From Leptobrachium leishanense (taxonomy: Eukaryota > Chordata > Amphibia > Anura > Megophryidae): a stretch of 64,000 nt of DNA. The notes beneath the pieces were generated by a model that was not told the DNA's origin, ran no database searches, and worked only from the letters and a program-made list of their open reading frames with translations. Location: positions 99,359,204 to 99,423,203 of the forward strand of contig CM019069.1 in NCBI GenBank assembly GCA_009667805.1, written 5' to 3'. The position numbers and the translations under genes are program-made. Below are positions 21,411 through 32,131 of the stretch, in pieces; the first letter of the stretch is position 1, and each line of letters begins with the position of its first letter.

Positions 21411-22435
21411 TACGTCCTCGGCCCCCTGGCACTTCCTGGGGGGTCTGGGTGCCCGGCGGCATCGCTGGCTGGCCGGGTGCCAGGAGTTGGTAATGGCCTA
21501 TCGACGTCTGAGGGGGCAGGCCTTGGCGTGGTGACGCGGAGACGCCTGCCTTAAGTACAGGGCGCTAGTCTTTACTTGTTGCCCTGACGTGGAGTAATTT
21601 TCCCACATCACCAGCTAACTCTTGAGTCTGTCTCATTGCTACCTTGTATTTTCGTTGCCGAACTTTGCTTGTAAGAGGACCTTGCTTTTAGTTGTTTTAC
21701 CCGGAATATCCACTGACGATTCTTACTCTTGATCCCTGTGTGTATGTTTGTCTTTCATGCACTTGTTGTACCACATGGTTTCACTTGGGATATCTTCCCT
21801 GCAGGTTGCTCATATCATGAACTGCTCAATCTGCCTAACGAGTACCAGACACCGCTCTGCATTACCATGTATCGTCTCAGTATGTGGGTCTGTCCGTCAT
21901 GTTACTAGATCACTCAACAGTTCTAATTACTGGTATAACGTCTGGTCTGTTCCTAAAGCATATTGCACGATCTATCATTGTAGGCCTGCCCTGCAGGTTG
22001 CTAAATACAACATTCCTAAAAGTTGTCTGTTTAACACCAAGTCGCAGTACAGAAGCATTATCTCTGATTGTAGGCCTGCCCTGCAGGTTGCCAAATGCAG
22101 TGAGTATTTATTCTATATGGTTGAGATCAAGTATATGAGTATTACATTTGTTAACAGTCCTGCATGTACCACAATCGTTACTGGTACCGATCTGAAATCT
22201 ACGAATAATCACGCTCGTACTGTACAAGTCTTGAATCACTGTATCCAGTTAAATCTAGTTAACGTGTTTACGCTCAGTGGTCTCTTGGTCACAAAACCAT
22301 TTGAGGCTGAGTAGTATCTAGAGTTTTGTATTACCTCCCTGGCTGGGGATTATAGGTATTACAGTCTTTTCTGCTTTCAAAGAAATCTGTCTATAAAGAT
22401 CCAGACAACGCTGATCCAGGGTGAGCGCCATAGCA
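21409..22435 (+). repeat. 3' LTR of gypsy element B
   Basis: Begins TGTTACGTCCTCGGCC and aligns with the split 5' LTR. It lacks the hAT and CR1 insertions, so it shows the empty sites. Its end is cut, with GCGCCATAG joined straight to Tc1 sequence. A 27-bp stretch at 22112-22138 is inverted relative to the 5' LTR. Confidence 0.9.
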
Positions 22436-22987
22436 AACTAAGGACATGGATTACTGGAATCATGTCTTGTGGTCTGGTGAGAACAAGATAAACTTATTTG
22501 GTTCAGATGATGTCAAGCGTGTGTGGCCGCAACCATGTGAGGAGTACAAAGACAAGTGTGTCTTGCCTACAGTCAAGCATGGTGGTGAGAGTGTCATGGT
22601 CTGGGGCTGCATGAGTGCTGCCGGCACTGGGGAGCTACAGTTCATTGAGAGAACCATGAATGCCAACATGTACTGTGACATACTGAAGCAGAGCATGATC
22701 TCCTCCCTTCGGAGACTGGGCCGCAGGACAGTATTCCAAAATGATAACGACCCCAATCACACCTCCAAGACATCCACTGCCTTGCTGAGGGTAAAGGTGA
22801 TGGGCTGGCTAAGCATGTCTCAAGACCTAAACCCTATTGAGCATCTGTGGGCATCCTCAAAAGGAAGGTGGAGGAGCGCAAGGTCTCTAACATCCACCAG
22901 CACCGTGATGTCATCATGGTGGAGTGGAAGAGGACTCCAGTGGCAACCTGTGAAGCTCTGGTGAACTCCATGCCCAAGAGGGTTTAG
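22436..22987 (+). pseudogene. Tc1 transposase, C-terminal half (DDE catalytic domain)
   Basis: Starts MDYWNHVLWSGENKINLFGS and continues to FQNDNDPNHTSK and DLNPIEHLW, the second and third acidic residues of the Tc1 catalytic triad. The first Asp, normally in WSDE, is Gly here (WSGEN), so the enzyme would be dead even if rejoined. A frame change near 22840 removes the last 40 residues from frame. Confidence 0.9.
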
Positions 22988-23055
22988 GCAGTGCTGGAAT
23001 ATAATGGTGGCCAGACAAAATATTGACAATTTGTGCCCAATTTGGACATTTTTAC

Positions 23056-23276
23056 TTTTGTGAAGTGTATTCACTTTTGTTGCCAGCAGTTTAGACATTA
23101 ATGGCTGCGTGTTGAGTTATTTTGAGGGGTCAGCAAATCAACACTGTTATACAAGCTGTACACTCACTACTTTACATTGTAGTATAGTGTAATTTCTTCA
23201 GTGTTGTAACATGAAAAGATATAATAAAATATTTACAAAAATGTGAGGGGTGTACTCACTTCTGCAAGATACTGTG
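23056..23276. repeat. Right TIR of Tc1 element
   Basis: Inverted partner of 8311-8523, with the outer motif ending CTTCTGCAAGATACTG. A run of TA repeats follows. Confidence 0.88.
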
Positions 23277-23304
23277 TATATATATATATATATATATTTA
23301 TATA
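23273..23304. repeat. TA microsatellite
   Basis: About 15 TA/AT steps directly outside the Tc1 right end, consistent with the TA target of this family and later slippage. Confidence 0.85.
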
Positions 23305-23329
23305 TTGTACTGAGTACCAGATAATTTAT

Positions 23330-23682
23330 CTAGTGGTTATAGGTCTTGCAGGTCTGGATTGAGGGACATGCTGTCGGCAAGGTCTCAGGAAGCCTTGCAG
23401 GTCTGGATTATGGGATACGCTGCAGGTAAGGTCTAAGCATGTTTTGACAAGTGCAGGTGTAGAAAACACAATACTTGGGAACCACAGATGGTATGGCAGG
23501 AATGGTAGGATGGTATGCAAGGTCTCAGAATGCTTTTCAGGCAAGGCTAGTGGGAAATGCTGCAGAAAGTAAAACAGGCAATTATCTGGGGCAATACTGA
23601 TCTTCTAAACAGGAACTCACTGAGCGCTGCTGGTAATGATCAACAGCCCCAAAGTAGGAAGAGGCCCACTGCTCAGTAGGTC
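23330..23682. other. Unclassified repeat-like DNA
   Basis: Contains an imperfect tandem of the theme TTGCAGGTCTGGATTATGGG (about 50-60-base spacing) at 23344-23440, related to GCAAGGTCTCAG motifs further on. There is no ORF with similarity to a known protein. The stretch resumes at 23967 after a retroposon insert. Confidence 0.5.
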
Positions 23683-23694
23683 ATGTGGACAGGT

Positions 23695-23954
23695 TGTAAT
23701 AAAAAAACAAGAGAGTCGTGCGCTTATATCCTAAATTCGCTATATCTGTCCTTGGAGATAATCCTTCCAAAATCTAAAAAATGCGACAATCAAGAAAACA
23801 ATTAGGGACAGCACTCTAAATGACACTATAAACAAACAAGAGACAGTAGGTGAACAATGTTAATCTAACACACCTTAATTTTGAAAGTGGGTACAATGTC
23901 CGGTTGGTGCATGGATGGTAATTCATGTAAACCTCAAAATAAAGAGGGAAAAAT
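23695..23954. mobile_element. Short retroposon-like insert with 12-bp target duplication
   Basis: A 260-bp insert is flanked by identical ATGTGGACAGGT (23683-23694 and 23955-23966). A 12-bp duplication implies L1/LINE-type target-primed insertion. The sequence has no A or B box that I can see, and no long poly-A. I cannot assign the family. Confidence 0.65.
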
Positions 23955-24123
23955 ATGTGGACAGGTACATGGCAGGATGCAGGAACGTCCTGGACTGGAT
24001 GCTAATGGACAGGACAGGTAAGAGCCTTCTGGAATCCTAACAAGGGGAGTCAAAGGGTCTCCAGGCTGGAAGCATGATTGACACCATGATTTTCCTGAAT
24101 AAAGATGTTATCTCCTTTTGGTA

Positions 24124-24345
24124 GAATTTTAAGGCAGGACATCGGAGGCTCCTATTTGCATTCTCTTTCTTTATTGCACCCACAGCAGCAAAGAAGAGTG
24201 ATGAAAAACAGAACAAAAAAACTTAAAACCCCCACGTGAGGCACCCTCCCCCACGAGGGGCACCCTCCCCAGTCCATAGGTCCCGCCCCAAAGTCCATAA
24301 AAGGTCTGTGCTGGAGCGGCCACACCCTCTTTCTTTGCTGCTCTT
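24124..24345. repeat. Left inverted terminal repeat of DIRS element
   Basis: Begins GAATTTTAAGGCAGGAC and includes TTTATTGCACCCACAGCAGC. It is the reverse complement of 28548-28735, with a duplicated GGGGCACCCTCCCC block in the middle. Confidence 0.82.
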
Positions 24346-25084
24346 GCACGGATCAGATGAGTATTCACCCTCTGTGTTTTTTTAAAAAATCTTTTTCTGT
24401 TTAAGATACTTAGTTTTCCCTTATTATAATCACTGATATAGTTTTTCCCTTACTGTAACCACTGATATATTTATTTAGTTTTTCCCTTTACTGTATTCAC
24501 TGATATAGTTTTCACTTACTGTATTCACTGATTTATAGATATATATATTTCTATTTTGTTCCGTTTTGTCGGGTGCTGACTTTCCCCGGCTCTAACCGCG
24601 GGCTCAGCTCCCGATTGGCAGCAAAGTCCGGTAGATCTTCAGATCACCTGGGTTTTGCCGCCTCTCGCTGGATATGTCTCTCCTTTTGGATTCCCTGCTC
24701 ACTTGCCGCGATCCTTATGGCTCCTCTGGGGGGTCACTGTTTGTTCCGGGCTTTGTGTGCTGCTCCCGCTGGGGGGGGGGCGCACGGCTCGTGGGCTGAG
24801 TTCCCGCCATTTGCCGTGTGTGTTATCTCTCCCGGCACGATGCTGCACTCCCTCTGAAGTTCCCTCGAGTTCAGCCTCCCCCACTGAGAGCTGAGATTGC
24901 CGAGACAGCTCCTGCACCTCCCGCTGATTTATGACTGGTGTTTAATCCCCTGGTTTGTGTGCAGCCACCCTTTAACTCCCAGTTTTGCAGGCTTCCAGCA
25001 TTTTCAACTGTTTTTACACCAGTTTTTCTACCCTATCCATTGATTTGGAAAGATCGGAGTTCTATGCTAAAAAAATGTAACAAA

Positions 25085-26135
25085 GCTGTCCCTGTATAAC
25101 ACTGATTGAATATAAAGATGTCCCTGTATAACACTGATTGAATATAAAGATGTCCCTGTATAACACTGAAATCAATATAAAGATGTCCCTGTGTAACACT
25201 GATTGAATATAAAGATGTCCCTGTATAACACTGATTGAATATAAAGATGTCCCTGTATAACACGGATTAAATATAAAGATCTCCCTGTATAACACGGATT
25301 AAATATAAAGATCTCCCTGTATAACACGGATTAAATATAAAGATCTCCCTGTATAACACAGATTAAATATAAAGATCTCCCTGTATAACACGGATTAAAT
25401 ATAAAGATCTCCCTGTATAACACGGATTAAATATAAAGATCTCCCTGTATAACACTGATTGAATATAAAGATCTCCCTGTATAACACTGATTAAATATAA
25501 AGATCTTCCTGTACAACACTGATTAACTATAAAGATCTCCCTGTATATATAACACTGATTAAATATATAGGTCTCCCTATATAACGTACTGATAACTGAT
25601 CAATACAAAGATGTCCCTAATATAACATACTGATAAAATAAAGGTGTCCTTGTATAACATACTGATATAATATAAAGGTGTCCCTATATAACATACTGAT
25701 TTAATATAAAAGGTGTCCCTATATAACATACTGATAATATAAAGGTGTCCCTATATAACATATATTGATGTCCCTATATAACATACTGATAAAATAAAAG
25801 GTGTCCATATATAACATACTGATTAAGTACAAAGATGTCACTATATAACATACTGATAAATGTAACGATGTCCCTATCTAATATACGTATTAAATATAAT
25901 GTTGTCACTGTCTAATATACTAATTAATTATTACGATGTCACTATATAACATACTGATTTAATATAAAGGTGTCCCTATAGAATATACTGATTACATATA
26001 ACGATGTCCCTATTTAACATACTGATTTAATATATAGATATCCCTGTATAACATACTGATTTAATATATAGATATCCCTGTATAACATACTGATAGAATA
26101 TAAGGATGTCCCTATTGAACATTCTGATTATAAGA
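25085..26135. repeat. 32-bp minisatellite
   Basis: About 32 units of a theme containing CCCTGTATAACACTGATT and AATATAAAGATG. The left third is near-perfect and the right two thirds increasingly diverged (CATACTGATAAAATA types). ORFs on the minus strand are repeat artefacts. Confidence 0.92.
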
Positions 26136-26504
26136 TAGAGGATGTCACTGTGCTCCTTTCTATAGAACTACTTGTGGCATAAACTGCTATCAGAGGTTTT
26201 GGATATCTTGACTGAGCTTTGAGGTGTAGGCCCACCTGCCACGGTAACCCCTTGATGGGATGAGTCCTACCTAGTGGACCAGAAGCCGCTTTCGCGCGGC
26301 TTCTCAGGGTCTCACGTGTCTGTGGGTACCTTGCGCATTATTATTTTTTGCGCACTTTCGGCCTACATGCATAGATTGTTATGCTCGACACCATGTCCCG
26401 CTTGTACCCCTCTGACATGCCCCTTTTGCCGGATATTTTTTACATCCATTATGGCTGATGTTACTACAGAATTGCCGCTACGAGCGGATGACTTCCCGGG
26501 CAAG

Positions 26505-27285
26505 TGTCATGTTCAGCCACAATGGCGGTACCTGGCATGCGCCAAGTAGGGCCCAGGTAAGGGGAAAAGCCGCTATACGCAGAGATGCGTGACACAACAA
26601 TCAGGATAAGGAAATAAACCACAGAAGACACTGGGGACTTCTGCACGGCTAATACCGAAGGAGCCCTATACTGATAGATCGGTCCTTAGAGTGGCCAAAT
26701 CTGCACTAATGGAAAAAGGATACCTTGTAGCCGTGCTGAGTCCTGGGAAAAACACAGACACCTAAAGGAGATATACTCAATAACTTGCAGGGAAGGACTT
26801 CAATAAACTAAAGCCGTGGTCTACAGGGATACACAACATATAATACGATAAGCACAGAACTGCTAGGGATGTCCAGAAGAGTGGTCAATGAATAAGCCAG
26901 GGGTCAAAACCAAAATGTATACCTTGAGCCAAAGCGGGGATATAGCACCAGAGAAAATCCGTCAGCCAGGCCAGAGGGTCAATACCAGGAAGTCAATCAG
27001 AAACCTAAAACTCAGACAAGGGGGAAACACTGAGAAAGCACTAGGATAGAATAACAGGGAGCTCTCAGGAACAAATCTGTAGCTGAAGTGAACCAGGATG
27101 CAAGAGCATGGTGATATGGGCCCAAGGCTTTATATAGGGGAGTAATCAGCCCATATCACCAGCAGAAGCTCAACGAGCAAAGAACTTAACCCCGGAGCTG
27201 CATGTCAGAGAAAGCAGCACAGGGAAACACAGACATAAGGAATACAGAGGGCAGGGAGACAGGGTTGGAACGTGGGAACGTGACA
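26505..27285. mobile_element. Solo LTR, 781 bp
   Basis: Starts TGTCATGTTCAGCC and ends GAACGTGACA (TG to CA, inverted tips), flanked by a perfect 5-bp duplication GCAAG (26500-26504 and 27286-27290). No internal region is left, so it formed by LTR-LTR recombination. No ORF belongs to it. It sits inside the DIRS element. Confidence 0.88.
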
Positions 27286-27539
27286 GCAAGTTACTCACCA
27301 CGGTGAGGCCCCCAGATACACCCCTGCCATGTGCTGCAGGTATAAGTCAGATGGCAAGGTCTAACACCTTCAGAGGGGCTGGCAGCTCCGCACCGCTGCC
27401 TGTGGCCATATCCTCCGACACTGATCCTCGTATGAGAGCCCACTCCCGCTGGGCGCTTGGGGCGGAGGTCCCTAGGAGGTGATGACCTCCGCTCCTACTA
27501 AACGGGATTCCCCTCCACACATGTGCTAAGCCAGAGCAC

Positions 27540-28128
27540 ATGGATAATCCTCCTAGAGGGGCTGGCATCCCCGATACTCTGCCCTCTGAGATTGGCGAGG
27601 TGACCTCGCGTACAGAGCCCCTGACCGCGGGGCCTTGGTGGCGGTCTTTCAGATCAGGCCTACCCTTTCGGGTTCTGGCCGACTCCCCACGACCATTGAC
27701 TCGGCAAGTGAGGAACCCGAGCAAGGGGAGGATGACGGAGCGCTAGAGATTTATGCTCCACAAGATGATGGCCTGTTGGCCGAGGAGGTGAGAGCCCCCA
27801 TCACCTTTGATTTCCTATGGTGAGGCGTCTCTGCGTCTGTTGTGAGTATATGCGGTGGCGCCTCCCAGGATTGGTTTTTCGCACTGTTAATGTCTTTGGG
27901 TCTGCCTTGTCGGCCGGTCAGTTGGGTTTTGATGTTTCTCCTCTTGGGAGTCATCCCTTGGTATGCCGACTGCTCGAAGGTGCTTGTCTTTCTCGGCCCG
28001 GCTCTGAGTTATTCGTCTACTTGGGTTGTGTCCCGAGTTGTTTTTTTTCGTTGATCGGACCGGACACTCCGTCCTTGCCCCTCCAACAATTGCCAGCATT
28101 CCTGCTGGTATTGGTTTGTATTTTTTAA
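27540..28128 (+). pseudogene. Possible DIRS gag and recombinase remnants
   Basis: Frame 27635-27823 ends in an acidic stretch (SASEEPEQGEDDGALEIYAP) that could be the start of a DIRS gag. Frame 27817-28128 has LGFDVSPLGSHPLVCRLLEG, which resembles the start of the DIRS tyrosine recombinase core-binding region. The catalytic R-H-R-Y residues are absent. The assignment rests on weak similarity and on position just before the internal complementary region. Confidence 0.35.
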
Positions 28129-28164
28129 AGTCAGCCGGTCTCTCATTGGTCACTGGCACTGATG

Positions 28165-28272
28165 CGTTGAACATGCAAATAGGAGCCTCCGACGTCCTGC
28201 CTTAAAATTCCCAAATTTTCCTATTCTATATGAAGGAAAGTTTGGATTTTAATAAGGACTCGGAGGCGAGTA
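28165..28272. repeat. DIRS internal complementary region
   Basis: Its first half (CAAATAGGAGCCTCCGACG) is complementary to 24124-24165, and its second half (28206-28272) is complementary to 28736-28797. The two ends meet at a shared GAATT, the expected circular junction. Confidence 0.82.
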
Positions 28273-28547
28273 TTTCCCACCTCTCCCGCCCTTGGGGGGT
28301 GCGCTTTGACTGGCTGAGTTGGTATGTTTTATGCGCTGCGCATATTTCGTTGTTATTTTGGTCCCTCTCATGGTGTCCTGGGGGGTAACGGGTTCTCGGT
28401 ACCCTCGCACCGCTAATGTTTACTATAAAGTTCTGTGCTTCTTAAAGCTTCTTGATTTATTTGATCGGGGCTTCTGGTTCTGGATTATCGTCTGCCCTGG
28501 ATACGGTTCCTGTTGACTGATCCCGTGGTTGATTTCGTCAGTCGCTT

Positions 28548-28797
28548 GAAAGAAAGAGGGTGTGGCCGCTCCAGCACAGACCTTTTATGGACTTTGGGGC
28601 GGGACCTATGGACTGGGGAGGGTGCCCCATGTGGGGGAGGGTGCCCCACGTGGGGGGTTTAAGTTTTTTTGTTCTGTTTTTCATCACTCTTCTTTGCTGC
28701 TGTGGGTGCAATAAAGAAGGAGAATGCAAATACTCGCCTCCGAGACCTTATTAAAAACCAAACTTTCCGTCATATAGAATTGGAAAATTTGGGAATT
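28548..28797. repeat. Right inverted terminal repeat of DIRS element
   Basis: Complement of the left terminus, ending GGAAAATTTGGGAATT. Contains GTGCAATAAAGAAGG, which includes an AATAAA signal on the plus strand. Confidence 0.8.
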
Positions 28798-29466
28798 CTG
28801 AGAATGCTTTGGACCTTTTAGTAGGAGAGTTCAAACCTCACACATTGTATAATAGAACATTGAGCTCAGCCATTGTGGAATAGCAAAAGAACCAGTGAAA
28901 CTGAATATACTAAGAAATAATAAGAACATAATTAAACAAGTAAAAAACCAAATAGTTCATATTAAGTCAATGTTAGACCCCTGTGATACAGCCACTGGAC
29001 ACAGGGATCAATACTTACGCTTTTCTTTATTGTGCAGGCATGAAATTTGCTTGGTAGAGCATAAACAAATATAAAACAAACACCTACTGCTTTATGCGGA
29101 GGCTAAATAAACATTCAGAATCCCTCTCTGAAGTATTGGGCAGCTAAGTTGCTTACCAATCAGTGAAAACAAAAATCAAATACACTTCCCTTCTGTGTTC
29201 AGGATTGCTCTTCCTTCCCTTCTGCAGCCTGCACCAAGACTGCCCTCTCAGAGGGAACCACACCTCCTATAAAGGCAGGGCAGTCCTAGTTAGGTAATGA
29301 CTGTGGGTTAACCCTATAGGGCAAAAAGGTAGTCCTCATCCGCCTGCTGATAACCCTGTGGTCTACCACCCTGCCCTTAATCACACTGTCACACCTCACA
29401 AAGGGTATCAAGCTGCGGGGGTAGACAGTCTAAAAGGGAGGTGACATTGATCGGGGAGCGCAAACT

Positions 29467-29548
29467 GCCAATGCCGATTCCTTGCAGGACCCCCGTTTTC
29501 TAACCCAGCCAGACTCCCGTGCCTTCCTCCAGTCCTTAGACAAAGCTC
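29467..29548 (+). repeat. Direct repeat, copy 1 (partner 31055-31136)
   Basis: About 80 bases including CCTTGCAGGACCCC and CTTCCTCCAGTCCTTAGAC recur 1.6 kb downstream with few differences. The translated text (ANADSLQDPRFLTQPDS) hints at the linker after a gypsy RNase H, but this is unproven. Confidence 0.7.
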
Positions 29549-30699
29549 TGCTCTACTTTGGCTTGGTCGTCCCTCTTTTTGTTCCTCTTCCCACTGGCTG
29601 GTGTGGGGAGGCTTCCTCCAGGAGCCTCGACGACTTGTAGCTGGGCTGCATTCTGAAAACTTTTTAAGCCCATTTCGAGTCCCCATTCCTCAGAAGTGAG
29701 CCCCTGCAGAACGGGCCAAAAAGGTAGAGTCCTCATATACACATCCAGGTAGTGCCCCTGGATGCTGCACAATTTCCCATGTCTGGCAGCCTGTGGACTG
29801 GCGCGCTGCTGCAACTAAACTTGCTTGAAATCAAGGAAACAGGAAAGTTTTTCTTCCCATATTATTTTCTGACGGTACCCTTGAACTGAGTACTATAGTT
29901 CAACCATCGTAGGACCTGTGGATTACCCGGGATCTCGATAGGACATCAAGGCTATACGACGGGTTAACCGCTGAGGGCTATTGGGTGAGCCGATTGAAAC
30001 ACCCGCAGGCGAGGTGATCGAGCCTAACGAGGCTCTGAAAAGTGTGAGTGGATCCATCCCTCTCTTTCTTTTTATATATTGTGAAAACTGGACTTCACTA
30101 TTATACCTTTTTCTTCTCTTTTAGGAAAATCTTGACGAACTATGAACTGTTACTAAACATTCATGCATATTTATGTCATATATGCATGTATTTTTCTATA
30201 TACAAGAGATACTCTCTATATTGTGAACGCGGGTATATTAGTATTGTATTTGGTGTAGTTTGGGACTGCATTTTTTGGTGCTCTGAGCGACAGGGTTCAC
30301 GTTTCATTTGTTTTGAGTTTCTGTTCCCCACATTTTTCAACTGGCAGGAAAAGGAGCCCAATTTGCAATGACTAAGCAAATGGATAAGAAATAAGGAGTT
30401 TATTTGCAAACACAAAGACTGCAAAAACAGAAATATAGCAGAACAAATGTAATAAGCACAAGTTTATCAAATAGATGAAATAACAGGAATGGAGCAATAA
30501 ATGACTGCAGAGATAGGACACAATAAGCTGATTGAAAGGAGCAGAAACAGATACACAAGACATTCACAGGAGGGCACAGAGGTTAGAAGAAACTAGTAAC
30601 AGAGGGGTATATGGAGGTAGAGGGTCTTATAAGCAGAGGGTCCTTGGAAGCATAGAGTTCTTGTAAGCAAAGGGTCTTGAAGAAGGTATCTGTATGCAG

Positions 30700-30820
30700 G
30701 ACCTGTGGATAACCGTAGCCAGAAACTGTAGAAGGGTTAACCGTAGCCAGGAACTGGAGAAGGGTTAACAGTAGCCAGGAACTGGAGAAAGGTTAACCGT
30801 AGCCAGGAACTGTAGATAGG
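30700..30820. repeat. 27-30-bp tandem repeat
   Basis: Four units of the type GGTTAACCGTAGCCAGGAAC with small changes. Confidence 0.8.
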
Positions 30821-31054
30821 CTTCTTGCTTCTCTCAAGGTAAGTAGCTGACTGAAGAATAATGAAGAAGCAAGGAGTTATGGGTACTCCACCCTTTTACG
30901 GTGAAGCACAGGGCTGATAATGAAAGCACCTATGGATGTTACATAGCTGTACTGGAACCCCGGACCATGTAGAAATGGAATACTATGGCGATACAGCGCC
31001 TGGTTATGTCTTTTTACGGCACCGGCGGCGCGAGACCTTACAGGGACACATCTG

Positions 31055-31136
31055 CCAATGCTGCTTCCTTGCAGGACCCCTGTGTTCTAACCCAGTCAGA
31101 CTCCCGTGCCTTCCTCCAGTCCTTAGACAAAGCTTA
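31055..31136 (+). repeat. Direct repeat, copy 2 (partner 29467-29548)
   Basis: Second copy of the 80-base segment. Here the frame stops just after SLDKA, while copy 1 stays open for about 30 more codons. Confidence 0.7.
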
Positions 31137-31551
31137 AGGACTGGGACACATTGACCCTGCTAGTATCCCCCAGAAATAAGGCAACACTGTAGATCTGTGG
31201 TCTTTCAGGGTTAGAAATGGAACTGACTTTTAATGAGGGACACAGACATTTATGTGGTCAAACAGGGGTCATTTGCAAATACAAAATCACAGCCTCTCCT
31301 AGGGGACCTAATCACACTACTACAGATAATTGCACAAACATTGACTTCTTGGAAGATGAACTCTTCCCCCTTCAAGGTTCCATTAGGGTGTATTGGTAGG
31401 TAGGGATATACCCCCTGAGCATGGTCCAGAGCGACTCAAGTCAGTGTCGTGTCAGCGATGGTAGAGCAGGCTCCGAGTGGCAGATAGACCTTGGCCCATA
31501 AAGAAGAGACAAAAAAAAAAACGGTTCAAGCTGGCACCTCAACTTATCTAT

Positions 31552-31760
31552 TTAACCCCTTGGATGCGGACGACATGAAAAAATAATTAAACATGCTGTA
31601 AATAATTGAAATCTGAAAGGAAATTTAAAATTTTTTCTTACATATTTTGTTATAGCATTCTGGCGGGACATGACATTTACATGTATTAATGATATATCTT
31701 GAAACTGCCGAGTCTGCTGAAAAGTAGGATCTATAATTTAGTATAGTGGGAATCCCTTAG
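31552..31760. mobile_element. piggyBac-like end fragment
   Basis: Begins TTAACCCCTTGGATGCGGACG and continues with the family signature GAAACTGCCGAGTCTGC. The other end is missing. Confidence 0.5.
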
Positions 31761-32131
31761 GCGCAAGTATATTTTGTGTTAGATTTTAGATTTTATTCAA
31801 GATTTGAGAATGCATATAGTGGGTTACAATATGGAAATCATATGTTATATATAGATGTTCCTTGAATGCTGATAATATACGTTCTCAGATGGTTCCTGGA
31901 GAGGGGAATACAAGCCAGAAAGACACATAGCTGTGCAGTACTCGACGGTACTTGCCCCTTCCTTTCCCCTATGGGGTACTTACTAAACCCAGAGCCTCTT
32001 CTCCCGGCTCTGAGGATGAACAGCCGTTGAGGTCCTTTAGGTAGCCTCTAACCTCCTTTAAACCGTATATAGTGTCCGGAATCCAGTTGGGGTGGTCAAG
32101 GGGAAATGAAAAAAAACCTGGACCCGGGACT

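Larger units (their letters stand above)
9096..22435 (+). mobile_element. Chromodomain Ty3/gypsy retrotransposon (element B), heavily interrupted
   Basis: LTRs at 9096-15132 (with insertions inside) and 21409-22435 flank gag, protease, RT, RNase H, integrase and a chromodomain on the plus strand. It inserted into the Tc1 transposase gene. The left target flank is ACAAG; the right end seems to have lost the last LTR bases and the target copy, because CATAG joins directly to Tc1 sequence. A hAT (9806-14423) and a CR1 piece lie in the 5' LTR, and a Penelope fragment lies between the LTR and gag. Many stops mark it as old. Confidence 0.92.
8311..23276 (+). mobile_element. Tc1/mariner transposon, split by a nested gypsy element
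   Basis: Long inverted termini (8311-8523 and 23056-23276) flank a Tc1-type transposase whose two halves lie at 8670-9095 and 22436-22987. The outer motif CTTGCAGAAGTGAGTACACC occurs at 8319 and inverted at about 23250. Internal copies of AAAAGTGAGTACACCCC act as inner direct repeats, presumably transposase-binding sites. The right end abuts a TA microsatellite, as expected for TA-targeting elements. Excising the insert at 9096-22435 rejoins ACTGAAGACAAG to CAAACTAAGGAC, restoring reading through the transposase gene. Confidence 0.93.
24124..28797 (+). mobile_element. DIRS-type retrotransposon, internally rearranged
   Basis: The left terminus (24124-24345) and right terminus (28548-28797) are inverted copies across about 200 bases. 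An internal block at 28165-28272 is complementary to the outermost left and right ends joined head to tail, the internal complementary region by which DIRS elements rebuild a circle. There is no RT, RNase H or intact tyrosine recombinase frame; the interior is a minisatellite, a solo LTR insertion and possible gag and recombinase scraps. It would need enzymes in trans. Confidence 0.82.
28798..31551. other. Unclassified region with LTR-like and repeated segments
   Basis: No convincing gene. 28981-29394 begins TGTGATACAG and ends CACACTGTCACA and may be a solo LTR, but I find no clear target duplication. Segments 29467-29548 and 31055-31136 are direct copies, with frames reading ANADSLQDP and ANAASLQDP. 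Short tandem repeats lie at 30700-30820. A 60-aa frame at 31217-31399 is not recognised. Confidence 0.5.

Noticed and set aside
24573..24917. ORFs in GC-rich DNA after the DIRS left end
   Set aside because: Overlapping in three frames with no motif; likely non-coding DIRS interior.
25033..25295. Two overlapping minus-strand ORFs with YIQS-type repeats
   Set aside because: They are translations of the 32-bp minisatellite.
28981..29394. Solo LTR (TGTGATACAG to CTGTCACA)
   Set aside because: Termini look right, but no matching target duplication flanks it, so it is only mentioned within the unclassified region.
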